A stretch of 64,000 bases of DNA from Albidovulum sediminicola (GTDB lineage Bacteria > Pseudomonadota > Alphaproteobacteria > Rhodobacterales > Rhodobacteraceae): the NCBI RefSeq assembly GCF_025751575.1, contig NZ_JAOWLA010000014.1, forward strand, positions 1-64,000. The letters are read 5' to 3'. The stretch's first letter is position 1, and every line of letters starts with the position of its first letter. This document shows positions 36,334 through 45,654 of this stretch, piece by piece. A program made the translations under genes and the position numbers. The notes beneath the pieces were generated by a model. That model worked only from the letters and a program-made list of their open reading frames with translations, ran no database searches and was not told the DNA's origin.

Positions 36334-37515
36334 TCAGTTCATCCGCTCGAAGGCTAGCGCGATGCCCTGCCCGCCGCCAATGCACATCGTCACAAGACCG
36401 TAGCGCCCGCCGCTGCGTTCCAGTTCGTAAAGCGCCTTGATCGAGAGGATCGCGCCCGTCGCGCCGATCGGATGGCCAAGCGCGATGGCGCCGCCGTTCG
36501 GGTTCACCTTGGCGGTATCGAGGCCAAGCCCCGCGTTCACCGCGCAGGCCTGGGCCGCGAAGGCCTCGTTCGATTCGATCACGTCGAAATCGGCGGCATT
36601 CATGCCGAGCTTCTTCAGAAGGTTGGCGACCGCCGGAACCGGGCCGATGCCCATCACCTCATGGCGCACGCCCGCGTGGGCGTATCCCAGAAGCCGGGCC
36701 CGAGGCTTCAGGCCCGCTTTCTCGGCCGCCTCGGCCGAGGCCAGCACGAGCGCGGCCGCGCCGTCGTTGAGGCCCGAGGCATTGCCCGCCGTCACGGTCC
36801 CGTCCTTCTTGAACGCGGGCCGGAGCTTGGCCAGTGTCTCCATCGTGGTGCCGGCCTTGGGATGTTCGTCGGTGTCGAAGGCCACCACGTCACGGCGGAC
36901 CCGCACCTCGATCGGCAGGATCTGGGACTTGAAGCGCCCGGCTTCAATGGCTGCCACCGCGCGCCGTTGGCTTTCCACGGCGAAGGCGTCCTGCTGATCG
37001 CGGGTGATCCCGTGTTCGGCGGCCACGTTCTCGGCGGTGACGCCCATGTGGCCGACGCCGAACGGATCGCTGAGCGCGCCGATCATCATGTCGGTGAAGC
37101 TGCCGTCACCCATCTTGACGCCGGTCCGCAGCATCTGGGTCGAATGGGGCGCGCGCGACATGCTTTCGGCGCCGCCCGCCAGCGCATAGTCGACATCGCC
37201 CAGCATGATGTGCTGCGCCGCCGAGACGATGGCCTGGGCGCCCGAACCGCAAAGCCGGTTCACCGTCAGGCAGGGCGCATCCTCGGAAACACCGGCGTTC
37301 ACGGCCGCGACGCGGCCCATGTACATGTCCTTCGGTTCCGTATTGATCACATGGCCGAAGACCGCGTGCTGGATCTGCGCGGGGTCCACGCCGCTGCGCG
37401 ACATGGCCTCACGCGCCACCGCCGATGCAAGATCGGTCGGCGCGGTGCCGGCCAGCGCGCCGCCGAAAGCGCCGATGGCGGTGCGCGCACCATCCAGAAT
37501 GACAACGTCTTTCAC
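36334..37515 (-). CDS. phaA: Acetyl-CoA acetyltransferase (beta-ketothiolase)
   Basis: A 393-residue thiolase. Catalytic Cys89 is in VNRLCGSGAQA, the His in ALGHPIGATGA (about 349) and the second Cys in MCIGGGQG (about 379). In PHA synthesis it condenses two acetyl-CoA, and in some strains acetyl- with propionyl-CoA. GTG start at 37515 is preceded by AAGGAG at ideal spacing. It lies 25 nt after prpE, which points to use of propionyl-CoA (a BktB-like role is possible). Confidence 0.93.
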   Translation of the reverse strand: MKDVVILDGARTAIGAFGGALAGTAPTDLASAVAREAMSRSGVDPAQIQHAVFGHVINTEPKDMYMGRVAAVNAGVSEDAPCLTVNRLCGSGAQAIVSAAQHIMLGDVDYALAGGAESMSRAPHSTQMLRTGVKMGDGSFTDMMIGALSDPFGVGHMGVTAENVAAEHGITRDQQDAFAVESQRRAVAAIEAGRFKSQILPIEVRVRRDVVAFDTDEHPKAGTTMETLAKLRPAFKKDGTVTAGNASGLNDGAAALVLASAEAAEKAGLKPRARLLGYAHAGVRHEVMGIGPVPAVANLLKKLGMNAADFDVIESNEAFAAQACAVNAGLGLDTAKVNPNGGAIALGHPIGATGAILSIKALYELERSGGRYGLVTMCIGGGQGIALAFERMN

Positions 37516-37540
37516 AGCAATCTCCTTTTCCGGGTCTGGG

Positions 37541-39436
37541 TCAGTTGGTCGGTTCGCCAAGCCCGGCGATCCGTTCGGAGATCGCATCAAGCGTGGCGGG
37601 GTCGTCTATGGTCGCGGGCATCTTCCACGGAGTGCCGTCCGCAATGCATACCATGGTTCCACGCAGGATCTTGCCTGATCGTGTCTTCGGCAGCGCATTG
37701 ACCACAATACATTTCTTGAACGCCGCGACCGGGCCGATTTCCTTGCGGATCAGCGCGACGCATTCGGCCTGAACCTCCGCTTCGTCGCGGTCCGCGCCCA
37801 CGTTGAGGCAGACGAGCCCCAGCGGCGCCTGGCCCTTCAGCTTGTCTCCGATGCCGATGACCGCACATTCGGCCACATCTGGGTGAGAGATCAGCACCTC
37901 CTCCATCGCGCCGGTGGACAGGCGGTGGCCGGCGACGTTGATGACATCGTCGGTGCGGGCCATGATGTAGACATAGCCGTCCTCGTCCTTCATCCCCGCG
38001 TCGCCGGTCTCATAATAGCCGGGGAAGGCGGTGAGGTAGCTTTTGCGGAACCGGTCCTCGGCCTTCCAGAGCGTCGGCAGGGTGCCGGGGGGCAGGGGCA
38101 GGCGGATCGCGATGGCGCCCAGCGTTCCAGGCGCGACCGGGTGGCCACCTTCGTCCAGCACCTCGACCTGATAGCCGGGCATTGGAACGGTGGGCGAGCC
38201 CGGCTTGACCGGAAGCATCTCGATCCCGAGTGGGTTGGCGGCGATCGCCCAGCCGGTTTCCGTCTGCCACCAATGGTCGATCACCGGCTTTTGCAGATGC
38301 TCCTGGGCCCAGCGGATGGTGTCGGGGTCGGCGCGTTCGCCTGCCAGGAACAGCGCCTGAAGTCCCGACAGGTCGTGACGGTGAAGGTATTCGGCCGAGG
38401 GGTCCTCGCGCCGGATGGCGCGCAGGGCCGTCGGTGCGGTGAACAGCACCTTGACCCCATGCTCCTCCACGATGCGCCAGAAGGTGCCCGGATCGGGTGT
38501 GCCCACCGGCTTGCCCTCGAACACCATCGTCGAGCAGCCCGCCAGGAGCGGTGCGTAACAGATATAGGAATGCCCCACGACCCAGCCGACATCGGAGGCC
38601 GCCCAGAACACGTCGCCTGCCCGCACGTTGTAAAGGTTCCGCATCGACCAGAGCAGTGCCACCATATGGCCGGCGTTGTCCCGCACGACACCCTTGGGCT
38701 GGCCCGTCGTGCCGGAGGTGTAGAGGATGTAGAGCGGATCGGACCCCTTCACGGGCGTGCAGCCCGCGGGGCTTGCCTGGGCCTCCTCGGCCATCCAGTC
38801 GAAGTCCCGGCCTGGGGTCATCGCGGCCTCGGCCTGGGGCCGCTGGAACACCAGGGTGAAATCGGGCTTGTGCTGCGACTGGGCGATCGCCTCGTCCAGA
38901 AGCGGCTTGTAGGCGATGACCCGGCTGCCCTCGATCCCGCAAGAGGCGCTCAGCACCGCCTTGGGCGCGGCGTCATTGATCCTGACCGCGAGCTCATGCG
39001 GCGCGAAGCCGCCGAAGACGACTGAATGCACCGCCCCGATCCGGGCGCAGGCCAGCATCGCCACCAGTGCCTCCGGGATCATCGGCATGTAGATCACCAC
39101 GCGGTCGCCCTTCGCGACGCCGCGCGCGGCAAGCGCCCCGGCCAGGCGCGACACGCGGTCCTGCAGCCGGGCATAGGTGATCGTCGTCTTGCTGTTCGTC
39201 ACCGGGCTGTCATGGATGATCGCGGGCTGATCGCCGCGTCCTGCCTCGACATGCCGGTCGAGCGCGTTGTAGCAGGTGTTGCACTCGGCATCTGGAAACC
39301 AGCGGTAAATCGGCGCGGCGCTGTCGTCGAGGATCGTGCTAGGCGGCTTGACCCAGCTTACGGCCTCGGCCGCGCGTGCCCAGTGACCCAGGGGATCTGC
39401 CTTCCAGGTGTCATAGACTTCCTTGTATCCGGGCAT
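37541..39436 (-). CDS. prpE: Propionate-CoA ligase
   Basis: A 631-residue acyl-adenylate ligase. It begins MPGYKEVYDTWKADPLGHW; the AMP-binding loop is YTSGTTGQPKGVVRDNAGH, and GWVVGHSYICYAPLLAGC, WWQTETGW and the C-terminal lysine in KTRSGKILRGTM (acetylation-regulated in this family) are present. These features fit PrpE better than Acs. ATG 39436 follows AAGGAGG; upstream frame extension has no similarity. It heads the prpE-phaA-phaC run. Confidence 0.9.
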   Translation of the reverse strand: MPGYKEVYDTWKADPLGHWARAAEAVSWVKPPSTILDDSAAPIYRWFPDAECNTCYNALDRHVEAGRGDQPAIIHDSPVTNSKTTITYARLQDRVSRLAGALAARGVAKGDRVVIYMPMIPEALVAMLACARIGAVHSVVFGGFAPHELAVRINDAAPKAVLSASCGIEGSRVIAYKPLLDEAIAQSQHKPDFTLVFQRPQAEAAMTPGRDFDWMAEEAQASPAGCTPVKGSDPLYILYTSGTTGQPKGVVRDNAGHMVALLWSMRNLYNVRAGDVFWAASDVGWVVGHSYICYAPLLAGCSTMVFEGKPVGTPDPGTFWRIVEEHGVKVLFTAPTALRAIRREDPSAEYLHRHDLSGLQALFLAGERADPDTIRWAQEHLQKPVIDHWWQTETGWAIAANPLGIEMLPVKPGSPTVPMPGYQVEVLDEGGHPVAPGTLGAIAIRLPLPPGTLPTLWKAEDRFRKSYLTAFPGYYETGDAGMKDEDGYVYIMARTDDVINVAGHRLSTGAMEEVLISHPDVAECAVIGIGDKLKGQAPLGLVCLNVGADRDEAEVQAECVALIRKEIGPVAAFKKCIVVNALPKTRSGKILRGTMVCIADGTPWKMPATIDDPATLDAISERIAGLGEPTN

Positions 39437-39679
39437 CGGTTCCTCCTTCCCTATGCCGACGCGAGGCCGGTCCTTGATCGGCTGCGGGCGAGCGTGCCTG
39501 CGGTGCCGGTCGGCGCTTGTCGGTTCATGCTTCGGTGCAGGATCGTCCGCCATCGGGATGCCCCTCCGCACCGGTGCCGCCCACAAGGGCCGCGCCGGTC
39601 GCCAAGGCGACGTCTGGCATTCTTTCCTCCCTCGGCCGCTAATGCGGCCCTCCGGGTCCCGCCATGCCTCAGGATCGGC

Positions 39680-39731
39680 TTCGAATCTAGGAGTGATCGT
39701 GTTACAATGCGTGAGTATGCAAAATGCAAAA
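39680..39731 (+). promoter_or_regulatory. Candidate promoter and operator of the short-chain-acyl regulator gene
   Basis: TTCGAA (39680-39685) and TACAAT (39703-39708), the latter with an extended TGT, are 17 nt apart. Two tandem TGCAAAA repeats (39718-39724, 39725-39731) fall at and after the expected start point. Regulators of the ScfR/PccR/RamB type bind TTTGCAAA-like sites, so this fits negative autoregulation and possibly control of prpE. From 39437 to 39679 nothing else is seen. Confidence 0.5.
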
Positions 39732-39753
39732 CAGAAAAAGTGAAATTGCGTAA

Positions 39754-41175
39754 ATGGCCGAGGGCACCAAGAAGATCTTCGCGGGCGCCAGAATCCGCAA
39801 CGTCCGTCTCGAACGCGGGATGACGCAGGCGGAACTGGCCCGCAAGCTGTCGATCTCCACCAGCTACCTGAACCAGATCGAGAACAACCAGCGTTCGCTC
39901 TCCGCCGCCGTGATCCTGTCGCTGGTGGACGAGTTCGACTTCGACCTGTCTGGACTGCTGATGGACGGCTCCGGCAAGGTTTCGGTCGAACTGCAAGAGG
40001 TCCTGAACGATCCGGTCTTCGCGGAAAACAAGGTGCTGAACCAGGAGCTGAAGGCCGCGGCTAACACCGCCCCGAACCTCGCCGAGGCGTTCCTGCACCT
40101 TTACAAGGTCTTCCAGAACACCCGCATGCAGCTTGGGCGGCTCGACACCTCGCTGCCCGGGCTCGAAGCCTCCATCACCCCGCAACCCTATGAGGAGGTG
40201 CGCGACTACTTCCACCGCCACGACAACTACATCGACGAACTGGACCGCGCGGCCGAGGCGTTCTCGGGCCGGCTGACGGGCGCGGGCCAGGGCCCTCTGG
40301 ACGCGCTGGCGCAGCATCTGGAAAAGGCCCATGGCGTCACCATCAGCCTGACCGATGACGGCGGTGGCAACGTCATCCGGCGCTTCGACGAACGGGGGCG
40401 GCGGCTTTATCTCAGCCAGGCCTCAAGTCCGGCGACGAACCTGTTCCAGATGGCCTACCAGGTCGGCCTTCTCGAACAGAAGCGGCTGATGGAGACATTG
40501 CTCGACCAGGCCGGTTTCCACACGAGCAGCGCGCGCGAGGTCTGTCGCATGACCTTCGCGAACTACTTTGCCGGCGCGGTGCTTCTGCCCTACGCCCGTT
40601 TCGCCGATGCCGCGCGCGAGGCACGCCATGACATCGACCGGTTGGCGCTGCGCTTCGGCGCAAGCCGCGAGCAGATCGCGCACCGCCTGAGCATGCTTCA
40701 GCGCCCGGGGCACAAGGGCGTGCCCTTTTTCTTCGTGCGCGTGGACCGCGCGGGCACCGTCACCAAGCGCCACAGCGCCACGGCCTTCCAGTTCACCCGC
40801 TTCGGCGCCAGCTGCCCGCGCTGGAACGTCCACCAGGCCTTCGCGACGGGGCAGGAGATCCTGCGGCAGCTGGCCGTCACCTCCGACGGCATCGGATATC
40901 TTTGTCTTGCCTTCTCAAAGGCCGAGCGGCGCGCCAGCTTCGACGAGCGCGCGCGCTACTACGCTATCGGCCTGGGCTGCGAGGTCGCGCATGCGGACCA
41001 GATCGTCTATGCCGACGACCTCGACACCAAGCGAACGACAAGGTTCGAACCGATCGGCGCCAGCTGCCGCATCTGCGAATGGCGCGAATGCAGCCACCGC
41101 TCCATCCCGCCGCTGACCCACCGCATCTCGATCAACCACAACGCCCGCCAAGCGGTGCCGTTCGAGATAGAGTGA
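39754..41175 (+). CDS. XRE-family short-chain fatty acyl-CoA regulator (ScfR/PccR/RamB-like)
   Basis: A 473-residue regulator. An N-terminal XRE helix-turn-helix (about residues 9-65: GARIRNVRLERGMTQAELAR and TSYLNQIENNQRSLS) is followed by an IrrE/M78-like central domain (MTFANYFAGAVLLPY) without an HExxH zinc site, and a C-terminal DUF2083-type domain with cysteines in ASCRICEWRECSHR. PccR and ScfR in this group sense short-chain acyl-CoA and control propionyl-CoA metabolism. It is divergent from prpE-phaA-phaC. Confidence 0.88.
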   Translation: MAEGTKKIFAGARIRNVRLERGMTQAELARKLSISTSYLNQIENNQRSLSAAVILSLVDEFDFDLSGLLMDGSGKVSVELQEVLNDPVFAENKVLNQELKAAANTAPNLAEAFLHLYKVFQNTRMQLGRLDTSLPGLEASITPQPYEEVRDYFHRHDNYIDELDRAAEAFSGRLTGAGQGPLDALAQHLEKAHGVTISLTDDGGGNVIRRFDERGRRLYLSQASSPATNLFQMAYQVGLLEQKRLMETLLDQAGFHTSSAREVCRMTFANYFAGAVLLPYARFADAAREARHDIDRLALRFGASREQIAHRLSMLQRPGHKGVPFFFVRVDRAGTVTKRHSATAFQFTRFGASCPRWNVHQAFATGQEILRQLAVTSDGIGYLCLAFSKAERRASFDERARYYAIGLGCEVAHADQIVYADDLDTKRTTRFEPIGASCRICEWRECSHRSIPPLTHRISINHNARQAVPFEIE

Positions 41176-41343
41176 TCGACATCGTCTTTCGGATGCGCTT
41201 GGCCGACAGTCAGGAGCGACAAAGAACGGACTTGCGATCCTTCCAGGCGGGTTCAAAATCATTGGTTCGCGATCCAAAGCGACCCTGGCGTCAGAATGGC
41301 CAGTCGCTTCCATCCGCGGCGCCGTGGATCAGATCGTGGGCCG

Positions 41344-42207
41344 TCACGTTCGCGGGAACAACGCCTTTAACGCGGACGTGAACTTTCGGATCTTGAAAGT
41401 GGCCAGTTCGGCAAGTGGAAGAGGGGCACCCTCCACCGCCTCAAGAAACGCGAACACATTTCCGGTGGGCAGGGTGCGCAGAAGGTCGTTCTGGTATTCC
41501 CACCACTTGGCCTCGATAAGTCGCTCGGAAAGCGGCTCCGAAAACCTCCGGCCTATGGTCTTTGCCGGAACACCCGCGACGATCTCGTGCGCCCCCACGT
41601 CGCGCGTTACGACAGAGTTCGCGCCGATAACGGCACCATCGGCAATCGTTATGCCCGGCATGATGACCGCTCCGTCGCCGATCCATACATCAGAACCGAT
41701 AACCACGTTTCTCCTGGTGTTTCTGTAGAACCGGACACTCTCGGCTTCCTTTTCGGTATAAGGCCGCGCGTCACAGAGCAGGTGGTTGGACGTCGAAAGG
41801 CTGCTGATCGGATGTCTGAGCGCCCCGATGCTCACGCGGCAACCGACAGAGGTATACCGGCCGATAAATGTTTCGTTTCTGACGTAGCTAAAACTGTTTA
41901 CGTAGGAGTAAGCGCCAATGAACCCAAGGCGGGGCACATGAGGTCCATCCACATGCCATGTCCCATTCAGCTGGCTTCGTGCTTCGAAAGAATAGAGTTT
42001 TGGGTTTGCCGACGTCGTGTGGCCCAGCCGCTTGGCGCCACCCCGCGATATGCTCCTCGTACCTTCGATAGTCCGTCCGGCGAGGAAAGCATCGAGTTTG
42101 TCACTTAAACGCAACTTCGGGCTCCCGTCTCGTGGCCTTGTTCGCGAGGCATTGAGATCATCGGTATCACCCTCGGCCGAGCACAGCGAATGACCGTACT
42201 CAGACAT
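41344..42207 (-). CDS. CatB-like hexapeptide-repeat O-acyltransferase
   Basis: A 287-residue protein. The middle and end form a left-handed beta helix (RYTSVGCRVSIGALRHP, VVIGSDVWIGDGAVIMPGI, TIADGAVIGANSVVTRDV) with the IVAGVPAKTIGRRF ending of CatB/LbetaH acyltransferases. The first 75 residues have no similarity I can see. The start at 42207 lies 8 nt inside the end of the glutamate synthase gene. Sequence is visibly AT-richer and codon choice more mixed than neighbours, suggesting acquisition. The start is uncertain. The gap 41176-41343 holds no gene. Confidence 0.75.
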   Translation of the reverse strand: MSEYGHSLCSAEGDTDDLNASRTRPRDGSPKLRLSDKLDAFLAGRTIEGTRSISRGGAKRLGHTTSANPKLYSFEARSQLNGTWHVDGPHVPRLGFIGAYSYVNSFSYVRNETFIGRYTSVGCRVSIGALRHPISSLSTSNHLLCDARPYTEKEAESVRFYRNTRRNVVIGSDVWIGDGAVIMPGITIADGAVIGANSVVTRDVGAHEIVAGVPAKTIGRRFSEPLSERLIEAKWWEYQNDLLRTLPTGNVFAFLEAVEGAPLPLAELATFKIRKFTSALKALFPRT

Positions 42208-43816
42208 AGGCCCCTTGTGGCGCGAAGCTTGCGGGGTGGGCGCGTTTCCAGCGCAGCAGGTAGCCGAAACGATCCTGCTCCTCGCGCAGCAGGAAGCCTT
42301 CGGGCAGGTAGGGATAGACCTCGTCGCCGGTGACCATGTCGTGGTCGGTCTCGCGCACGATCAGGTGGTGCGGCAGGAAGCCCGAGGGGTGATCGAGGCC
42401 GGCGGCCCCGGTCAGTTCCCCCAGCGCCTTGAGCGTGTTCTTGTGGAAATTGATCACCCTCTGCGTCTTGTTCGGCACCACCAGCGCGCGGGCGCGCAGC
42501 GGGTCCTGGGTCGCGACACCGACCGGGCAGTGGTTGGTGTGGCAGGCCTGCGCCTGTATGCAGCCGATGGAAAACATGAAGCCGCGCGCCGAATTCGCCC
42601 AGTCCGCGCCCAGCGCGAAGGCCTTTGCGATGTCGAAGGCGGTGATGAGCTTGCCCGAGGCCCCGATGCGGATACGGTCCCGCAGCCCGGCGCCGCGCAG
42701 GGTGTTGTGGGTGAAGGTGAGCCCCTCGACCAGCGGCATCCCCATGTGATTGGCGAACTCCAGAGGCGCCGCGCCGGTCCCGCCCTCCTTGCCGTCGACG
42801 ACGATGAAATCGGGGGTGATCCCGGTTTCCAGCATCGCCTTGACCATGCACATGAATTCCCGGCGGTGACCGATACAAAGCTTGAAGCCGACCGGCTTGC
42901 CCTTGGACAGCTCGCGCAGCTTCGCGATGAAGGCCATGAACTCCAGCGGCGTGGAAAACGCGCTGTGCCCGGCGGGGGAGATGCAGTCGACGCCCATGGG
43001 GATCCCCCGCGCCTCGGCGATCTCCGGCGTGACCTTGGCGGCGGGCAGCATGCCGCCGTGGCCGGGCTTGGCGCCCTGGCTCAGCTTTACCTCGATCATC
43101 TTGATCTGCGGGTCGGCGGCCTGTTCGGCGAAGCGGTCCGGGTCGAAGCGGCCATCCGGTGTGCGGCAGCCGAAATAGCCCGAGGCGATCTGCCAGATCA
43201 GGTCGCCGCCGCCCTGGCGGTGATAGCGCGAGATGCCGCCTTCGCCGGTGTCATGGGCGAAGCCCGCGGCCTTCGCGCCGCTGTTCAGCGCCAGGATCGC
43301 GTTGGAGGACAGCGAGCCGAAGCTCATCGCCGAGACGTTGTAGATCGAGGCGTTGTAGGGCTGCTTGCAGTCCGGCCCGCCGATGTCGACCCGGAAATTT
43401 GTGTCCGTGATATGCTTGGGCTGGATGGAATGGGTGATCCATTCGTAGCCCGCGTCGTAGACCCGGGCGCGGGTGCCGAAGGGGCGCTTGTCCTCCACCC
43501 CCTTGGCGCGCTGGTAGACGATCGAGCGCTCGTCGCGGGAAAACGGCAGTTCGTCATGATCGCTTTCGATCAGGTACTGGCGGATCTCGGGGCGGATGCC
43601 TTCGAACATGAAGCGCATGTGGCCAAGGATCGGATAGTTCCGGAGGATCGAGTGACGGGTCTGGCGCACGTCGTGGATGCCGACCAGCGTCAGGGCGCCG
43701 AAGATCGCGACGCCGACCCATGCCCAGGGCGACAGGAGAACGAGTACGAGGCAGACCAGCGTCAGTGCCGCGATGCCGATGAAGAACGAAAACCGCTCGA
43801 GCGATTGGTATTCCAT
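42200..43816 (-). CDS. FMN-binding glutamate synthase family protein
   Basis: A 538-residue protein. Two or three N-terminal hydrophobic segments (about residues 10-55) precede a GltB-like FMN barrel, with YNVSAMSFGSLSSNAILALN, GEGGISRYH, KLSQGAKPGHGG, DGKEGGTGAAPLEF, and Cys residues IGCIQAQACHTNHCPVG that hold an iron-sulfur cluster in true glutamate synthase. It lacks the glutaminase domain, so free ammonia or another reaction is likely. ATG 43816 follows GGGAGG; a long upstream frame is discarded. Confidence 0.88.
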   Translation of the reverse strand: MEYQSLERFSFFIGIAALTLVCLVLVLLSPWAWVGVAIFGALTLVGIHDVRQTRHSILRNYPILGHMRFMFEGIRPEIRQYLIESDHDELPFSRDERSIVYQRAKGVEDKRPFGTRARVYDAGYEWITHSIQPKHITDTNFRVDIGGPDCKQPYNASIYNVSAMSFGSLSSNAILALNSGAKAAGFAHDTGEGGISRYHRQGGGDLIWQIASGYFGCRTPDGRFDPDRFAEQAADPQIKMIEVKLSQGAKPGHGGMLPAAKVTPEIAEARGIPMGVDCISPAGHSAFSTPLEFMAFIAKLRELSKGKPVGFKLCIGHRREFMCMVKAMLETGITPDFIVVDGKEGGTGAAPLEFANHMGMPLVEGLTFTHNTLRGAGLRDRIRIGASGKLITAFDIAKAFALGADWANSARGFMFSIGCIQAQACHTNHCPVGVATQDPLRARALVVPNKTQRVINFHKNTLKALGELTGAAGLDHPSGFLPHHLIVRETDHDMVTGDEVYPYLPEGFLLREEQDRFGYLLRWKRAHPASFAPQGAYV

Positions 43817-43917
43817 GCCCGTTTCCTCCCTGTTCTCTTGGGCGCCAGCTAGCACCCGTGCGCCCGCGCAGGCAAGGGCCGTCCGTCGGGGCGGGCCTTT
43901 TCCGGCCGCGCGGGGCT

Positions 43918-44694
43918 TCAGTCGCCGGGGTCGGGCTCGATCGCGCCACGCCGTGCGAGCCCGCGCGCCACGGCGGCGCAGAACAGCGCCCAGGCGCCGC
44001 CCGCCGCCCATCCCGCGAAGACATCCGTGGGCCAGTGGACGCCGAGGTAGACGCGGCTTGCGCCGACCGAAACGGTGACCAGCACGGCGAGTGCCACGAC
44101 ATAGGCCTTGAGCCGCCGCTGCGGGAAGGTTCGCGCCAGAAGGACGGCGAGCGTGAGATAGGTCACAGCCGACATCAACGAATGCCCCGAGGGGAAGGAG
44201 GCCGTATAGACATGCGAGCCATGCGGCACGAGGTCCGGGCGCGGCCGGTCGAAAAGCGACTTGGCGGCGGAGCTGAGCGCGAGCCCCATGCCGACCGAGA
44301 CCAGCAGGAACAGGGCCGAGCCGCGCCGGCACTGCAACCACAACAGACCCGTGACCGCCAGCGTCAGGAAGGTCAGCACGCCGACCCCGCCGAGCGCAGT
44401 GACATCGCGGGCCATCTCCTCGACCCAGGGTGGGCCGAGCGGGTCAGAAGGCGTGCCGGGCGTCCTGAGCGCCAGCAGAAGCGCGGTATCGAAGGCGTGG
44501 GTCTCGCCCTCCATCACCTCGGAGGCGAGGGTGGCGAAGGTCCAAACGCCCGCCGCCGATAGCGTCAGGAGCGCCGCGAAGCCGAAGTCGGCGTGGCGAA
44601 CGAGCCAGCGGGGCAAAAGGCGCAGCGCCGTGGCCCGAACCCCGGGGCCTTGCCCCGTCTCGCCAGTCCGCGGAGGTTTCAGGCCGCCCGGCAT
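43918..44694 (-). CDS. PAP2-superfamily membrane phosphatase
   Basis: A 258-residue protein with five or six membrane segments. The three acid phosphatase motifs are present: KSLFDRPRP, SFPSGHS and SRVYLGVHWPTD, the last with the catalytic His. It probably dephosphorylates a lipid pyrophosphate or phosphatidate on the periplasmic face. The start is 1 nt after the sulfotransferase stop, so the two are one transcript; a role in recycling an undecaprenyl carrier would fit but is inference. Confidence 0.88.
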   Translation of the reverse strand: MPGGLKPPRTGETGQGPGVRATALRLLPRWLVRHADFGFAALLTLSAAGVWTFATLASEVMEGETHAFDTALLLALRTPGTPSDPLGPPWVEEMARDVTALGGVGVLTFLTLAVTGLLWLQCRRGSALFLLVSVGMGLALSSAAKSLFDRPRPDLVPHGSHVYTASFPSGHSLMSAVTYLTLAVLLARTFPQRRLKAYVVALAVLVTVSVGASRVYLGVHWPTDVFAGWAAGGAWALFCAAVARGLARRGAIEPDPGD

Positions 44695-44695
44695 C

Positions 44696-45514
44696 TCATT
44701 CCCCGAGCTTGGCGTGCACCTCGTCCAGGTCGATCTCCCCGACCGGCATCTTGTTGGCCGGATTTTCGAAATCGTATCTGAACAGCAGGAAGTCGCGCTT
44801 GTAGATCTCATAGACCAGATGCATCGAAAGGTCGTCGAAGTAGTCCTCGACCGGGTGGGCGCGCTTTGGCCCGTGCCCCTCGCTTTCGTTGAAGCGGGGG
44901 ATCTCGGACAGATGCACGGGGTGGCGCGTCGGGACGTTGTCCAGCACGGTCTGCATGCCCTCGTTGAACCTCTCGGTCCACAGGATGTGGTCGTAGCGCC
45001 CGCCGTTGGCGATGAAGGTCGCGATATGCCCCGACATCGCGGACCAGTGGATGTCGGGGTCCATCGGCCGGTGCCAGCGGATGGTGTCGCGCGCGAACAA
45101 AAGGAAGCGCCGGAAGCTGCGGATCTGGTCGAACTCGAACCCCGAATCCGGGCTTCCGACCTCGATCCCGTATTTCTGGACCAGCATCGGGACGAGCTTG
45201 CCGCGATAGCGCTTGCCGTTGCGCTGGATGCCGCAGATCTTGTCGAAGAACGAGGACAGGATGCGCGTGTAGGGATTGCGCACGCAGGAAAAGGCATAGG
45301 ACCTGTGGGCGCGGACATTGGCCTCGATTGGGCCCTGGCTTTCCTCCTGCGCCCATTTGTGCAGCCCGGCGGTCGCATCGTGGATGTCGCCGTCGAAGAA
45401 ACGCCCATGGTCGGAGTAGAACATGATCTGCCCGATGGTCGAACAGGCGCATTTGGGGACGACGCGATAGACCATGCTTTCGCTTTCGGTCATCCACGTA
45501 CCGGGGAAACCCAT
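44696..45514 (-). CDS. Sulfotransferase family 2-like protein
   Basis: About 272 residues. YRVVPKCACSTIGQIMFYS holds the 5'-phosphosulfate loop (here PKCACST), and FSCVRNPYTRILSSFFDK the 3'-phosphate site, the pattern of carbohydrate sulfotransferases such as chondroitin 4-sulfotransferase. ATG 45514 is preferred over 45649 because AAGGAAG lies 6 nt before it and the intervening DNA is AT-rich and promoter-like. It is divergent from the glycosyltransferase and upstream of the PAP2 gene, suggesting sulfation of a surface glycan. Confidence 0.8.
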   Translation of the reverse strand: MGFPGTWMTESESMVYRVVPKCACSTIGQIMFYSDHGRFFDGDIHDATAGLHKWAQEESQGPIEANVRAHRSYAFSCVRNPYTRILSSFFDKICGIQRNGKRYRGKLVPMLVQKYGIEVGSPDSGFEFDQIRSFRRFLLFARDTIRWHRPMDPDIHWSAMSGHIATFIANGGRYDHILWTERFNEGMQTVLDNVPTRHPVHLSEIPRFNESEGHGPKRAHPVEDYFDDLSMHLVYEIYKRDFLLFRYDFENPANKMPVGEIDLDEVHAKLGE

Positions 45515-45654
45515 GAACCACTTCCTTGTCACAGCCGCCCGAAAGACGGCCTCTACCGTACAAAGCTTTAGGAAACTGAAATAACCTCTGTCAATTCGAA
45601 CACCGAAAAAGCTATTGAGCGAAGCGCCTGCCTTATTCAAGTTCAGCATCGTCC

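Noticed and set aside
42215-43852. A 545-codon plus-strand frame opposite the glutamate synthase-like gene
   Set aside because: Composition is typical of a GC-skewed shadow frame. The minus strand has clear FMN-barrel motifs.
45515-45649. N-terminal 45-residue extension of the minus-strand sulfotransferase
   Set aside because: The extension has no ribosome site at its ATG and lies in AT-rich promoter-like DNA, whereas ATG 45514 has AAGGAAG at good spacing.
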